Assembly (NCBI RefSeq): GCF_017654315.1
Contig: NZ_CP072203.1
Span: 5,890,001 to 5,954,000, forward strand
Reading direction: 5' to 3'
Length of the DNA: 64,000 nt
From: Gordonia polyisoprenivorans
GTDB lineage: Bacteria > Actinomycetota > Actinomycetes > Mycobacteriales > Mycobacteriaceae
Shown here: in pieces, positions 35,184 through 44,975 of the stretch
Layout of the letters: the number at the start of each line of letters is the position of its first letter
Position numbering within the stretch: the stretch's first letter is position 1
Notes under the pieces: model-generated
The model's database searches: none
Told to the model about the DNA's origin: nothing
Seen by the model: only the letters and a program-made list of their open reading frames with translations
Made by a program: the position numbers and the translations under genes

Positions 35184-35717
35184 TCACGACTCGGCATGCA
35201 GCTGAGCCAACGTGATGAAGTGGGTGAGCGACCACGTCATCTGATCGGGATGGAGGTGCTGATGCCCGATCACCAGACTCAGACCGTAGGCGGCGAGTCG
35301 CCCAGCCAGCGGCGAGGGGACGCCGAGATCACGCAGCGCGCTCTCGATCAGTTCCAGACGAGCCTGATCTACATGCTCCTGGACTCGCCGGACCCGCTGA
35401 TCAATGGAACTCCAGGCCCGCATGGCGACTTCGGCCGCATGCGGCGTCTCAGTCGCGAACTGCTGTAGGACTACCAGGCGTTCCACCGGGTCGCGCAGCG
35501 CGCTAGCCGTCACGGCGACGTTCTCCGTACGCTCGGCGATCCAATACTCCAGAAATTGATCGACGAAATCGTCCCAGTTCCTGAACCAGTTGTAGAACGA
35601 GCCCGTGGTGACCCTGAGCTGTTTGCATAAACTGGTCAGTCGTAAACCCCCGTAGCCCTGCGTAGCGAGAATCTGGAACCCGCAATCGAAGTAGTCTTGG
35701 CGATTGACCGAAGCCAT
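35184..35717 (-). CDS. TetR-family transcriptional regulator
   Basis: A 177-residue regulator with a TetR helix-turn-helix (LRLTSLCKQLRVTTGSFYNWF, residues ~25-45) and a short ligand domain. It lies 115 bp after the Mce-associated gene and before the COX3-like operon, in the middle of the island. This makes it the best candidate for the factor that binds the ACATA dyads. The ATG at 35717 is used. The ligand is unknown, probably a CoA ester or the transported lipid. Confidence 0.83.
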   Translation of the reverse strand: MASVNRQDYFDCGFQILATQGYGGLRLTSLCKQLRVTTGSFYNWFRNWDDFVDQFLEYWIAERTENVAVTASALRDPVERLVVLQQFATETPHAAEVAMRAWSSIDQRVRRVQEHVDQARLELIESALRDLGVPSPLAGRLAAYGLSLVIGHQHLHPDQMTWSLTHFITLAQLHAES

Positions 35718-35832
35718 TCACACATCCTCACCGCACTCAGGGGCCGTTGCCGTGCGCTCGTCCTCACTCTGCTCCGTCGGGTGGCCGACCGTCGCAAACC
35801 AGTGGCAGCGCCGGACGGTCGGCGTCGACAGG

Positions 35833-36570
35833 TCAGCGTGGACCGGCGGGAACAACTCCACCCACGTCGGTAATCAGCCAGTTCTTCGACTTGTCCAGCG
35901 TCACAGTATACGTAGCGGTCGACTGCACACCTTCAGGCGCCTGGGCGTTCTTGGTCGAGACCGCCACGAATGCCCGCACGACATAGACGCTCCCGTTCTG
36001 CGAAGTGACTTGTGCGGCAATCGGTTCCGCCGTCGACGTCCACTGCAGCGGTACGATGACCTGCTCCATAGACGTCGCCGCGTCCGAGAGCTTCGAGGTG
36101 AGCTCCGGCGAGGTACCCGCGACCAGATTCCGCCGCCACTCGTCAAGTGACTTGTAGTCCATCGTGGCCGCCGTCTTGGCATAGCTCAGGGCGACCTGCT
36201 CGGCCTTGGCATTGTCGGCGGTCTGCGCCTGCTGCGCAGCGATCTGCTCGTTGCGGTCGGACAGCGACGTGCTGACGATTCCCAGTGCCACGGCCAGGCC
36301 AACGACGGCAGCGGCGAGTATCCAGACGACCAGCTTGGCCGTCAGCCGATCGGTCAGCGCTCCGAACCGACGGCGCCTTTTTTGCGCGCCGGCCTCGACA
36401 GCCGGCGTCGACTGCAAGGTCGGCGTCGACTGCACGCTCGCGCCGTCCGGAGACTCAGTCGACATCTGCGTGGTCTCGTCGGTGCAGCCCTCCGGCCCGA
36501 CTTCTGTTGCGGCGGTGGCGCAGTCGGCGATATCCTCTGCACCAGCGGCAGACTCAGTCGTAGTATCCAT
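35833..36570 (-). CDS. Mce-associated membrane protein
   Basis: About 245 residues: an acidic Ser/Thr-rich cytoplasmic tail (~1-60), a basic patch KRRRRF, one membrane helix (LVVWILAAAVVGLAVALGIV), a short coiled region rich in Gln and Ala, and an extracytoplasmic NTF2-like domain ending WLITDVGGV. This is the Mas architecture found after mceF in actinobacteria, needed for stability of the Mce complex. The ATG at 36570 has GAGGA 4 nt upstream; starts at 36594 (ATG) or 36612 (TTG) are in frame and possible. Confidence 0.85.
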   Translation of the reverse strand: MDTTTESAAGAEDIADCATAATEVGPEGCTDETTQMSTESPDGASVQSTPTLQSTPAVEAGAQKRRRRFGALTDRLTAKLVVWILAAAVVGLAVALGIVSTSLSDRNEQIAAQQAQTADNAKAEQVALSYAKTAATMDYKSLDEWRRNLVAGTSPELTSKLSDAATSMEQVIVPLQWTSTAEPIAAQVTSQNGSVYVVRAFVAVSTKNAQAPEGVQSTATYTVTLDKSKNWLITDVGGVVPAGPR

Positions 36571-36612
36571 GATTTCCTCACTCCCTTGTGACATGTCGTC
36601 TTCAATCCTCAA

Positions 36613-37572
36613 TCAGCGGGGCGGTGCGCCCAGGGCGACATTCAGCCCTGTCCCGTCACCGGCCACCGCCATCGCGGTGGAAAACAACTGGCTCAGATCC
36701 ACGGTCTTCGCCTGCGCGAGAGCAGGTGTGACGAACGGCGTGGCTGCGGTGGCGATGACCCGGAGATCGGGTGCCGCCTTGTCCAGGAAGCGCTGTGCAT
36801 TCTCCAGGAACGGACCCGCACCCGAGGTGAGCGCGGTGGGCAGATTGTCCTTCTTGATAAAGACGACGCACCAATTCAAGAAGTTCTGCAGCGCCGCACC
36901 GTGCGCCCGAATGGGGTCACCTGCCGCTGCGATCGACCCGCTCAGGTCCGAACCCCGAATCAGCAACGACTGGAACTGGGTGAGCAACTCAGTGAAGGGC
37001 ACCCGAGTACTGAGAATCGTTGTCTGCAACAGACTTCCCGCGCGATTGAGATTTTGAAGCACTGTTTGATCGCTGATCAGCGACTCATTGGTGGCCCGGA
37101 CCACAGTGTTGATCTTGTCCGAGTGCATCTGCTGGAGCACCTCGACCACCTTGCGCGACAGCTGATCGAAAGTCGTTGGTGTCAACACATTCTGACTGGT
37201 GAGCACGGCGTTGTCCGGAAGTCCGGGCCCACCTGCTTCGGGCGGGCTGATACCGATGTAAGTCTCCCCCAGTGCAGAGAGACTGTCGACACGGAACTGC
37301 GAATCAGCCGGGATGGTGTATCCGTCTTGATAGTTCCAGTCGACGGTCACCCCCTTCAGCGTCGCCGCCACCGACGTCACCTTTCCGATCGCCACCCCAC
37401 GATAGAGCACCCTCGAACCAACCACGAGACCATTGCTATTGGCCAGTTGCATACTCGCCTGGCGAACACCGATACGGTCGGTGACCGGTAGTCCGACCGA
37501 GATCAGATAGGCGACCGATGCGACGATGATCATCATCATGGCGCCCACAGAGATCAGGTTACGCACTCTCAT
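36613..37572 (-). CDS. mceF: Mce family protein, sixth subunit
   Basis: A 319-residue protein with an N-terminal membrane anchor (VGAMMMIIVASVAYLISV), one MCE/MlaD domain (residues ~35-120, with GSRVLYRGVAIGKVTSV) and a long helical region. Six different Mce subunits form the hexameric tube that carries lipid across the periplasm. The ATG overlaps the mceE stop (ATGA). The C-terminal tail is short for an MceF. Confidence 0.9.
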   Translation of the reverse strand: MRVRNLISVGAMMMIIVASVAYLISVGLPVTDRIGVRQASMQLANSNGLVVGSRVLYRGVAIGKVTSVAATLKGVTVDWNYQDGYTIPADSQFRVDSLSALGETYIGISPPEAGGPGLPDNAVLTSQNVLTPTTFDQLSRKVVEVLQQMHSDKINTVVRATNESLISDQTVLQNLNRAGSLLQTTILSTRVPFTELLTQFQSLLIRGSDLSGSIAAAGDPIRAHGAALQNFLNWCVVFIKKDNLPTALTSGAGPFLENAQRFLDKAAPDLRVIATAATPFVTPALAQAKTVDLSQLFSTAMAVAGDGTGLNVALGAPPR

Positions 37573-38588
37573 CGAATCGCTCCCAACATTCGGAAGATCT
37601 TCTCTGCGGAATCGACCACGTTCCGACCGTCCGGTGTCGATGCAGAGACGATGGTGATGTCCGGCCGACGGACAAAGGGTAGGAGATTCTCGGTGAGGAA
37701 CTGCCGGATGAGGCCTTCGTTCTGCCCGACCGCCTCCAGGTCTCCGCGCGCCGTCCACACCGTGTCCTTGACGGTGGTCAGCATCGGGACCAACCAGTAT
37801 CCTCCTGCGAACACACTACCGACACTGGGGATCACGATGCCCAATTGCTCCAGTGCGGCGAACAGCTCGTTCCAGTAGTGCACGCCCACCGGTGAGAGAA
37901 TTTCGTTGATCTGCGACGCCCGGGAGTTGATCGCAGAGCTCACCGAGGTCAGCGCGCGCAGCGTCTCGTCCACCGACGAGGTGTGGGCGGCCAGATCCCG
38001 CGAGTCGATGTGGACGATCGACGCAACCCGCTGCGTTTGATCGTCACTCGGGAGGGCACGGTTGACCATCCGCAGAACATCCTGCGCACTCTGTATGCTG
38101 CCACCGTTGACGAAGTTGGCCAACACCGCGAGCGTGTTCTCCAGCGGCGGCGGCGAAGTCGTCTGTTCCACCGGGATCACGGTCGCGTTTCCCTGACCGG
38201 CGGTGCCCGACTGTGTTGAATTAGAAGCTGCTGAGGCGGTGGTGATCTCGACGAACGAGTCACCCAGGACGGTGGCCTGTCGGATCGCCGCGCGAGCACT
38301 CTTGGGAATGGCGACCGGGTTGTCGAAGGCCACCACCGCGTCAGCAGTGCGGGGTCCCAGGGACACCGACTTCACGTGCCCGACCTTGATGCCGTTCAGA
38401 TTCACGTCAGCACCGTCGGTAAGGTTCAACACCGTGTCAAACTGAATCGTCAGTCCTTCTTCTGATCCAGTCGATTGCACGTTGGTCGCAAGGACCCCGG
38501 GATTCAATGAGCATCCGGCAGCCCCGAGGACGACCATCGTGGTCACGACGGCCTTTGCGGTCATGCTCCGAAGACGTCTGGTTCTCAT
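37569..38588 (-). CDS. mceE: Mce family lipoprotein, fifth subunit
   Basis: A 339-residue Mce protein carrying a signal peptide with lipobox VLGAAGC (Cys ~26), the usual feature of the fifth (LprK-like) subunit. The MCE domain follows (DGADVNLNGIKVGHVKSVSL). Its ATG overlaps the mceD stop by one base. The lipid anchor would hold the hexamer tip to a membrane. Confidence 0.92.
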   Translation of the reverse strand: MRTRRLRSMTAKAVVTTMVVLGAAGCSLNPGVLATNVQSTGSEEGLTIQFDTVLNLTDGADVNLNGIKVGHVKSVSLGPRTADAVVAFDNPVAIPKSARAAIRQATVLGDSFVEITTASAASNSTQSGTAGQGNATVIPVEQTTSPPPLENTLAVLANFVNGGSIQSAQDVLRMVNRALPSDDQTQRVASIVHIDSRDLAAHTSSVDETLRALTSVSSAINSRASQINEILSPVGVHYWNELFAALEQLGIVIPSVGSVFAGGYWLVPMLTTVKDTVWTARGDLEAVGQNEGLIRQFLTENLLPFVRRPDITIVSASTPDGRNVVDSAEKIFRMLGAIR

Positions 38589-39661
38589 CAGTGGCCTCCT
38601 ACTGCCAGCAGCGCATCGGCGCGAACGGCCACGCCGGAACCCTGCTTCCGGCACGTGCCGGCCGACGCCTGGTTGATCACCGCGCACACGGCGGTGGGAT
38701 CTGCGACCGGGACCGTGACAAACGGCGCACCGACCCGAACCACCGGTCCACTCTGGCTCGACAAAACCCGAGCTGCGCTGGCGATCTGCGGCATCATCTG
38801 GAACCCGCGCTGAACCTGTGGCAGGTTCGCGGCCACGATGTGCAGACCCTCGGCAATCACGTCTGCCGTCGGCCAGAGCAGATCGCCGTAGCGGGTCTGC
38901 AACTCGGCGACCAGCTTGATCAGTGGAACAAGCCCTTCGACCATCTTGGAGCCACCCGGCCAGAGCTTCATTGCGAGTGTCTGGTTGGCGTCGGGAAGTT
39001 TGTTGGCAATCGACGCTATGTCGCCGAACTGATTCATCGCCGCCGTGGTCAGCGGTGCCATCGTGGTGATGATCGTGCCGATGTCGCTGACTATCCGATC
39101 CGGACTCGCCGAGGCCGCCGAAGCAGTTCGAACCAACTCAGCCGCGTCCGGGCCGATGCCGTCCACGCTCTGCGACAACGCGTTCAGAGCCTGAGAGATC
39201 GTACGGGTGTCGCCGTTGGGGGCCAGCTGGTCGAGTAGATCAGCGGCCGAACCGGCGACCTGAGAGATGCTCTTCGGGGTGTAACCGGTGGACACACAGT
39301 CACCGGGCCGCAACTGCCCTTGGGGCGCAGTGGGATTGGTCAGTTCCAACGAGCGATCTGCAAGAATGGACTTCGATCGCGAGACGGCTACAACGTTGCC
39401 CGGAATGTGCCTGTCGGACTCGAGCGAGAAGACCACCTTTGCCGAACCGGGTTGCGGGACGATATCGGTGATTGTGCCGATCTTGAACCCCATCCGGGTC
39501 ACCTCGTTGCCCTTGTACAGTCCGATCGTGTCGGGCAGGAGGGCGCAGAACCCTTTGTTGTCAGCAGCTTTGGAGTCCGCTCTTACCAATACAGTCACTC
39601 CCAGGGCAATCGCCACGACAATCACCGTGATCACGGCGACGTGGACCATCCGTGGCCGCAT
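38588..39661 (-). CDS. mceD: Mce family protein, fourth subunit
   Basis: A 357-residue Mce protein: N-terminal helix (VAVITVIVVAIALGVTVLV), MCE domain (NEVTRMGFKIGTITDIVPQ) and long helical part. A conserved-looking cysteine pair is visible in the C-terminal domain (AVCAVINQASAGTCRK). Start and stop overlap those of the flanking mce genes by one base. Confidence 0.92.
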   Translation of the reverse strand: MRPRMVHVAVITVIVVAIALGVTVLVRADSKAADNKGFCALLPDTIGLYKGNEVTRMGFKIGTITDIVPQPGSAKVVFSLESDRHIPGNVVAVSRSKSILADRSLELTNPTAPQGQLRPGDCVSTGYTPKSISQVAGSAADLLDQLAPNGDTRTISQALNALSQSVDGIGPDAAELVRTASAASASPDRIVSDIGTIITTMAPLTTAAMNQFGDIASIANKLPDANQTLAMKLWPGGSKMVEGLVPLIKLVAELQTRYGDLLWPTADVIAEGLHIVAANLPQVQRGFQMMPQIASAARVLSSQSGPVVRVGAPFVTVPVADPTAVCAVINQASAGTCRKQGSGVAVRADALLAVGGH

Positions 39662-40653
39662 CAGCAGTCCTTTCCCTTGATCGGCAAGCAGATGGTAGGC
39701 GCCGGCGAGGTACTGGACTCCGAGCCGGCCCCCAGCGTCGCGGTGAACTGATTCAGTCGTTGTTGCAGGGGCACGAGGCCTGCGATCAACGAATCCGTTC
39801 CGTCCCGGAGCTGCTTCGCGCCTTCGCGTACCTTGTTCACCAGCGCATACAACTGATCGGAATGATCGACGTAGAACTGGGCGAAATTGCCCAGCTTTTT
39901 GAGCACGCCGCCCATCTGTACGAACGCCTCGGAGAACTGCGCACGATAGATGTAGTACTGGGAGAGGACGACATTGACCTTGTTGACGAGGGCGAAAAGG
40001 AACGCTCGACTCTGGTCGAAGGTGGCTGAGTATTCACGCACCAGATCCAGCGTCGAAGTCACCTGCTGCTTCTGCTGATCGATCACCGTTGCCAACGACT
40101 GCATGCCGGCGACGATGCTGCGGACCGCATCCGGGTGTGAACCCAGACCGTCGCCCATCTGAGCGAGAATCCGATCGATCGGCACACCGCTGACGTTGTC
40201 GGTCACCCTGGGAAGCGCCTGGATGGTGTCGGCAATCGTGTACGGCACCTGCACCCGGTCGCGAGGGATCTCGATCTCATTGCCGGACTGATCACGGCCC
40301 AACGGGGTCAGAGTGACGAAGTATCCGCCCACTGCGGTGAGCAGTCGCACGTCGACTCGGGTGAGGTCCCCGATGTGCACCGAGGATTTCACCGACATCG
40401 CCACCGTGATGTGGTCGTCGGCGTAGGTCAGGCTCTTCACCGTCCCGACGGACACCCCGGCGACCCGGACGTCCTCTCCTCCGCGCAGGGAGATGGCGTC
40501 CTTCGTCGTGAAGGACACCGTGCGCTCATTCGGCGGCGACAGGTAGAAGTACGCGGTGATCGCGATCAACAGCGCCACCACCGCACACGCGATGACCCCC
40601 TTGCCCGTCTCGCTCACGATCGGCGAGCGTCGAGCAGACTTCACCCGTTGCAT
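39661..40653 (-). CDS. mceC: Mce family protein, third subunit
   Basis: A 330-residue Mce protein with an N-terminal helix (GVIACAVVALLIAITAYFYL), MCE domain (GGEDVRVAGVSVGTVKSLTY), a helical middle part and a C-terminal cysteine pair (ICLPIKGKDC). The ATG at 40653 overlaps mceB by 13 nt. Confidence 0.92.
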   Translation of the reverse strand: MQRVKSARRSPIVSETGKGVIACAVVALLIAITAYFYLSPPNERTVSFTTKDAISLRGGEDVRVAGVSVGTVKSLTYADDHITVAMSVKSSVHIGDLTRVDVRLLTAVGGYFVTLTPLGRDQSGNEIEIPRDRVQVPYTIADTIQALPRVTDNVSGVPIDRILAQMGDGLGSHPDAVRSIVAGMQSLATVIDQQKQQVTSTLDLVREYSATFDQSRAFLFALVNKVNVVLSQYYIYRAQFSEAFVQMGGVLKKLGNFAQFYVDHSDQLYALVNKVREGAKQLRDGTDSLIAGLVPLQQRLNQFTATLGAGSESSTSPAPTICLPIKGKDC

Positions 40654-41669
40654 ACGACCACACTGCTTCCGTTGAGTAGGACGCGAACCGTGGCAGGCAG
40701 CTCCGCGACACCTCGGCTGCACCTCGACGAGCTCACCTGCCCGGCGTCGGCTTGCACCGACAAACCGGCGGCCACGGTTGGGAGCATGTCCAGAGCGGTC
40801 CAGAGGCCCTGCACACTCGGAAAAGCCTGGGCTATGGTCTTGTCGACGTCGAGGTCGTCGCTAATGCCCAATCCGATCAAGATCTGATTGATCGATCCCA
40901 TCAGCCCCGGCCCGTAGGCGGCGCCCTTACGGAACTCGTCGAGCACCGTCATCGCCTTGTCGATCGGCCTCTCGACGTCGCGGAGAAACTGGACGACGTC
41001 GGGTGCGTGACCGCCGAGAGTCTGCGCGACCCCTGCCAGGTTGTCCACGAGCGTCGAGATCATCTGCTCCCTGTTGCTCGCATAGCGACTCAACTTGTCG
41101 ATGCTGGCCATCAGCGGTTCGAGCCCCTCGCCGTTGCCCTGCAGCAAGGTCAGCGCATTCTGCGTGAACTCGTTGACCTCCGAGGGTGCGAGCGTCTCCA
41201 GTGCGGGCTGCATCCCGTTGAACAGGGTGGTGATGTCGAAAGACGGAACGGTCTGCGCCACGCCCACGTGACTGGTGCGCCCACCGGAGCCATCCGCGTC
41301 GGTGATATCGACGAATCGAACCCCGGAGAGGTTGGCGTACTTGATCGCGAGCTTGCTCGCCGAGGTCAGATAATGGTTGTCATCGAGACTGAACGAGACC
41401 CTGGCCATCGTCGCATCCCCGGACTGCTCGAGGGACACCTCCGACACCTTGCCCACCCGAACTCCGCGGATACGCACGTCACTGTTGGGGCGCAAGCCCG
41501 AGGCGTCGCTGAAATCCGCAGAGTAGGCGGAGGTGCGCGAACTGGTCGGGTTGGTGATGGCGTTCTGGATGAGAACGAACAGCAGGACCGCGACGAGACC
41601 TGCCCCGACGAGCCGCAAGATCGGTACCACCATACGGCTGGGTATGTACTTCCGAATTGTCGTCATCAT
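40641..41669 (-). CDS. mceB: Mce family protein, second subunit
   Basis: A 342-residue Mce protein: membrane anchor (LRLVGAGLVAVLLFVLI), MCE domain (NSDVRIRGVRVGKVSEVSL) and helical domain, ending in a Cys-containing tail (SSRCSRG, VVVCNG) as MceB proteins do. It overlaps mceA by 4 nt. Confidence 0.92.
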   Translation of the reverse strand: MMTTIRKYIPSRMVVPILRLVGAGLVAVLLFVLIQNAITNPTSSRTSAYSADFSDASGLRPNSDVRIRGVRVGKVSEVSLEQSGDATMARVSFSLDDNHYLTSASKLAIKYANLSGVRFVDITDADGSGGRTSHVGVAQTVPSFDITTLFNGMQPALETLAPSEVNEFTQNALTLLQGNGEGLEPLMASIDKLSRYASNREQMISTLVDNLAGVAQTLGGHAPDVVQFLRDVERPIDKAMTVLDEFRKGAAYGPGLMGSINQILIGLGISDDLDVDKTIAQAFPSVQGLWTALDMLPTVAAGLSVQADAGQVSSSRCSRGVAELPATVRVLLNGSSVVVCNG

Positions 41670-42721
41670 CGCCCCGTCCCGGCCAAGAGCGGTGACATCG
41701 CAGCAGTGTCGAGAATAGGAATACTGTTGAGCGCCAACTTGACTCGTAGCGTTCGTCCGCCGCCGTCCGCGGGGCCGAAGGCTCCGTTCATCCGCTCCAG
41801 TAGGGTTCTCAGCGTAGCGGGTGTCAGCACGCCCGCACCGATCGCCGGCAACACCTCACCGGCCTGCCGTATCAAGTCCACCGCCGGGGTGAGGTTGGCC
41901 TCATTCGACTTGAGGAGCCGTCCTACCAGGGTGAAGAAGGTATCCGCAATGGCCTTGTACGACTCAGCGCACCGTCGGATGATCTCGTCACCCGCGAAGC
42001 GCATGTCGCTGTTATAAATCGTGTGAACGGCGTCGATCGCACCAAGGGTGAACGGCGGCAGTGCGGTGGCAATGTCGTTGTAGTCGGAGATCAACTCCGA
42101 CGGCACCGCGGTCTGGGTGCGCGAGACGACGTCGGCGACGGTCACGCCCGTGTTGATCAGAGGTTCCAGAGCCGCCGAGTACGCAAGCGACCGCTTGATG
42201 GCCTCGGTCGTCGACGCGAGTAATGAACCGTTCACGAACTCCGACCCGTAGTCGATCATCGTTCCCATCGTGTAGTCGCGTCCGAGTGGACGTTGCAGCC
42301 GGTCCCCCGAATGCACCAGCGGTGCAGCACCATCGCCCGCATTGGTGATGGTGACCGCGCTCACCCCGAAGTAGTTCGCAGGCCGGAAATCGAAGCCGAA
42401 ATCGGCCCGCAGCCCGTCCACGCTGTGCTGGTCCATGTCCAAGGTCATGGACGCACCGCCGGCTGCCAGGCTGGTGTTGGTCACCGTTCCGATCCGAACA
42501 CCGTTGAGCACCACCGGCGATCCCGGTGAAACGCCGACACCCACACCGGGTGTGTCGACCATGACGACCAATCGGCTCGGATCGGCAGAGGAGAGCATCG
42601 GCTTGACGAACACCATCACGATCACGATCACCACCACTATCGCCGTTGCCGCGAGACCTGCGATCCGTAAAAGCCTCGTCTGACCCGCCTCGGAGCCTAC
42701 GAGAAATCCCGAGTACATCAC
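41666..42721 (-). CDS. mceA: Mce family protein, first subunit
   Basis: A 351-residue Mce protein with N-terminal helix (GLAATAIVVVIVIVMVFV), MCE domain (GSPVVLNGVRIGTVTNTSL) and helical part. It starts with GTG at 42721 directly after the yrbEB stop; the following ATG (42718) is equally possible. First of the six-gene mce set. Confidence 0.92.
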   Translation of the reverse strand: MMYSGFLVGSEAGQTRLLRIAGLAATAIVVVIVIVMVFVKPMLSSADPSRLVVMVDTPGVGVGVSPGSPVVLNGVRIGTVTNTSLAAGGASMTLDMDQHSVDGLRADFGFDFRPANYFGVSAVTITNAGDGAAPLVHSGDRLQRPLGRDYTMGTMIDYGSEFVNGSLLASTTEAIKRSLAYSAALEPLINTGVTVADVVSRTQTAVPSELISDYNDIATALPPFTLGAIDAVHTIYNSDMRFAGDEIIRRCAESYKAIADTFFTLVGRLLKSNEANLTPAVDLIRQAGEVLPAIGAGVLTPATLRTLLERMNGAFGPADGGGRTLRVKLALNSIPILDTAAMSPLLAGTGR

Positions 42722-43582
42722 TTACCCCTTGAAGATCAGATCGGGATGCAGACCCCATAAGAGAACTGTCATCGCGAGGTTGAGGACGATGGTGATCACC
42801 AGGCTCGCCCGGATCGCCCGGCCCGATGCACGACCGACGCCTTCGGGGCCGCCGCTGGCGAAGAAACCGTAGTAGCAATGGATGATCGTGATGGCGGCAC
42901 AGAAGGTGACAGCCTTCACCAGCGAGTACCCCACCTCGACGGGATCGAGGAATTGGCTGAAGTAGTGGTGGTATGTCCCTGCGGGCGCACCCTTGACCAT
43001 GGTCACAAACAGGCTACAGGTGAGGAATCCGATCACCAATGACAAGAGATAACCTGGTATGACGCAGAGCATTCCACCGATGAGTCGGGTGCCGACAACG
43101 AACGGAATGGACCGGATGCCGAGCGCCTCGGTGGCGTCGATCTCCTCGGAAATGCGCATCGATCCGATCTCTGCCGTCATTCGACAGCCGATTTGGGCGG
43201 CGAAACCGATGCCGGTCATGATCGGGCCGATCTCGCGGATGTTGAAGAAGGCGCCTACGACGCCGGTCAACGAGCCGAAGCCGATCAGGTTGAGGCTGTT
43301 GTATGCCTCGATGGCAACCGAGATACCAACTGCCACACCGAGAACCATCAGAAGAGAGATGACCCCGCCATCGACGATGATCGAGCCGCGGCCCCAGGCC
43401 ATGGTGTTCATCGTCTTCATCATCTGGCTGCGGTAGTGCTTGACAGTGATGGGCAGATACATGATCGTCTGCAGCGTGAAGACCACCCATCGGCCGGTGC
43501 CTTCGTTCACGCTCATGATCTGGCGCAGCGGGTAACTCAGCGCGCGCTGCGGCAGTGTCCGGTAGGTACTTGCTACGGCCAT
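42722..43582 (-). CDS. yrbEB: Mce permease, second YrbE subunit (MlaE family)
   Basis: A 286-residue integral membrane protein of the MlaE/YrbE permease family. The conserved cytoplasmic loop AEIGSMRISEEIDATEALGI, with its EExxA-type coupling segment, touches the ATPase. With YrbEA it makes the inner-membrane channel of the Mce importer. It begins 4 nt after yrbEA and abuts mceA. Confidence 0.93.
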   Translation of the reverse strand: MAVASTYRTLPQRALSYPLRQIMSVNEGTGRWVVFTLQTIMYLPITVKHYRSQMMKTMNTMAWGRGSIIVDGGVISLLMVLGVAVGISVAIEAYNSLNLIGFGSLTGVVGAFFNIREIGPIMTGIGFAAQIGCRMTAEIGSMRISEEIDATEALGIRSIPFVVGTRLIGGMLCVIPGYLLSLVIGFLTCSLFVTMVKGAPAGTYHHYFSQFLDPVEVGYSLVKAVTFCAAITIIHCYYGFFASGGPEGVGRASGRAIRASLVITIVLNLAMTVLLWGLHPDLIFKG

Positions 43583-43586
43583 GTCG

Positions 43587-44462
43587 TCAGCCCACCTTGC
43601 TAGGAAAGAACATCGATTGCAGCTGAGTGGCCATCAGGTTCACGATGAAGATCGACACGAAGCTCAAGACCACCGATGCGTTGACCGCGTCGGCGACGCC
43701 GCGCGGACCGCCCTTGGCCTCGAGTCCGCGAAGACTCGCGATCGTCACCACGAGCATGCCGAACACGACTGACTTGCCGATGGCGAAGTACAGATCTGTG
43801 GTGGACGCGAACGCACCGAAGGATTGCCAGAAGCTTCCCGGCACAACGCCGTTGACCAAGACCGCCAGGGTGTAGCCGGCAAGAACCGCAGAGGCGACGA
43901 TGACCAGACACAGGATCGGAGAGACGATCAAGATTGCCAAGAACCGGGGCAGCACGAGCCGCTGGACCGGATCAACGCCCATCACCCGCATGGCGTCGAT
44001 CTCCTCACGGATCGAGCGTGCGCCCAGGTCTGCCGCGATCGCCGACGCGGCCGCGCCGCCGAGGAGCAGGCCCGCCGCGATCGGTGCCCCCTGCTGGATC
44101 ACCGCAATGCCGCTTGCGGCACCAGCCAAGGAACGCGCACCCACCTGGTTCACGATCGCGCCGACCTGAACCGAGATCTCGGTTCCGAACGGCAGGGCGA
44201 TCAGGACGGCGGGGAAGGCCGTGACGCTGAGGAGAAACCACGCTTGGTTCAGCACCTCAAGCACTGGAACCCGCAACGCTAATGTCGAGGTCACCGAGTA
44301 GCGAGCCACATTCCCGGCAAGCTCGACAGCTCGGCCGAAGGTCGCCATCGACTGCTTGGGAACGACTCTGACGTATTCGGCAGAGCGAGCGCCGGCGCGT
44401 CCGACACGTTCGAGAACCGCCCGTCCGGACGACTCAGGCAGAGTTTGACTTACTATGCTCAC
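43587..44462 (-). CDS. yrbEA: Mce permease, first YrbE subunit (MlaE family)
   Basis: A 291-residue MlaE-family permease with the loop ADLGARSIREEIDAMRVMGVD and PRFLAILIVSPILC. The GTG start at 44462 is chosen because GAGGAG sits 4 nt upstream; the longer frame to 44564 has no support. It is the first gene of the eight-gene transporter operon, whose promoter region is the 500-bp gap upstream. Confidence 0.92.
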   Translation of the reverse strand: MSIVSQTLPESSGRAVLERVGRAGARSAEYVRVVPKQSMATFGRAVELAGNVARYSVTSTLALRVPVLEVLNQAWFLLSVTAFPAVLIALPFGTEISVQVGAIVNQVGARSLAGAASGIAVIQQGAPIAAGLLLGGAAASAIAADLGARSIREEIDAMRVMGVDPVQRLVLPRFLAILIVSPILCLVIVASAVLAGYTLAVLVNGVVPGSFWQSFGAFASTTDLYFAIGKSVVFGMLVVTIASLRGLEAKGGPRGVADAVNASVVLSFVSIFIVNLMATQLQSMFFPSKVG

Positions 44463-44975
44463 ACTTCTCCTCTTGGCGTCGTAGGCCACCCACCAGGCAA
44501 TGGCGCCGTGTGCGACGACTCGCCGATGCCTGTACGAGGCTCTGTGAATCGTCGGACCTGGCACCAGTGCCGGATCTCATGATCAGCGACTGCTCCGTCT
44601 CACGTCGGTGGAAACGTGGACACGCCTGCCGTGCGATGTGTGACTCAGCATGCGGTTGGAGTTATGCGCGTCACACACATAATTTAAGTTACATTATAAT
44701 AATTCCTGCGTCAACACCTTGCGGCAGAACAGAAGCCGCAGGCGGCGACCCAGTAGGTGCCCGCGCGATCGAACCAGCTCGGTAAAGCCCTCCGGTGCAG
44801 TTCAACGACTCGACAGGCACCACGGAGCCCGCACGACACGCGACCTGCCTTGAGTTCGCGAGCGGAGCCGAAGACCCCCCCCCAGAACCTTGAGACTCCC
44901 GGGACACGAGCGGAGAAGATAACCGCGTTTACTGCGCGTCGCCCATGGACTACCGCATCCGCGGATTTGACCTAC
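44463..44975. other. 513-bp intergenic region in front of the mce operon
   Basis: No credible gene is seen. It contains the AT-rich dyad described separately (44677-44695), an AT block to about 44705, and a run of nine C (44876-44884). The left half should hold the mce promoter and a leader of up to 200 nt; the right half is the 3' flank of the P450 gene. Confidence 0.6.
44677..44695 (-). promoter_or_regulatory. mce-operon dyad ACATAA-N6-TTACAT
   Basis: ACATAATTTAAGTTACATT, with core TAATTT/AAGTTA (one mismatch). It matches the site before the next P450 gene at 15 of 19 positions in the same orientation. It lies about 215 bp upstream of yrbEA. Confidence 0.6.

Noticed and set aside
44876..44884. 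Run of nine C in the mce intergenic region as a possible structural element
   Set aside because: Homopolymers of this size occur by chance in high-GC DNA and nothing around it supports a function.
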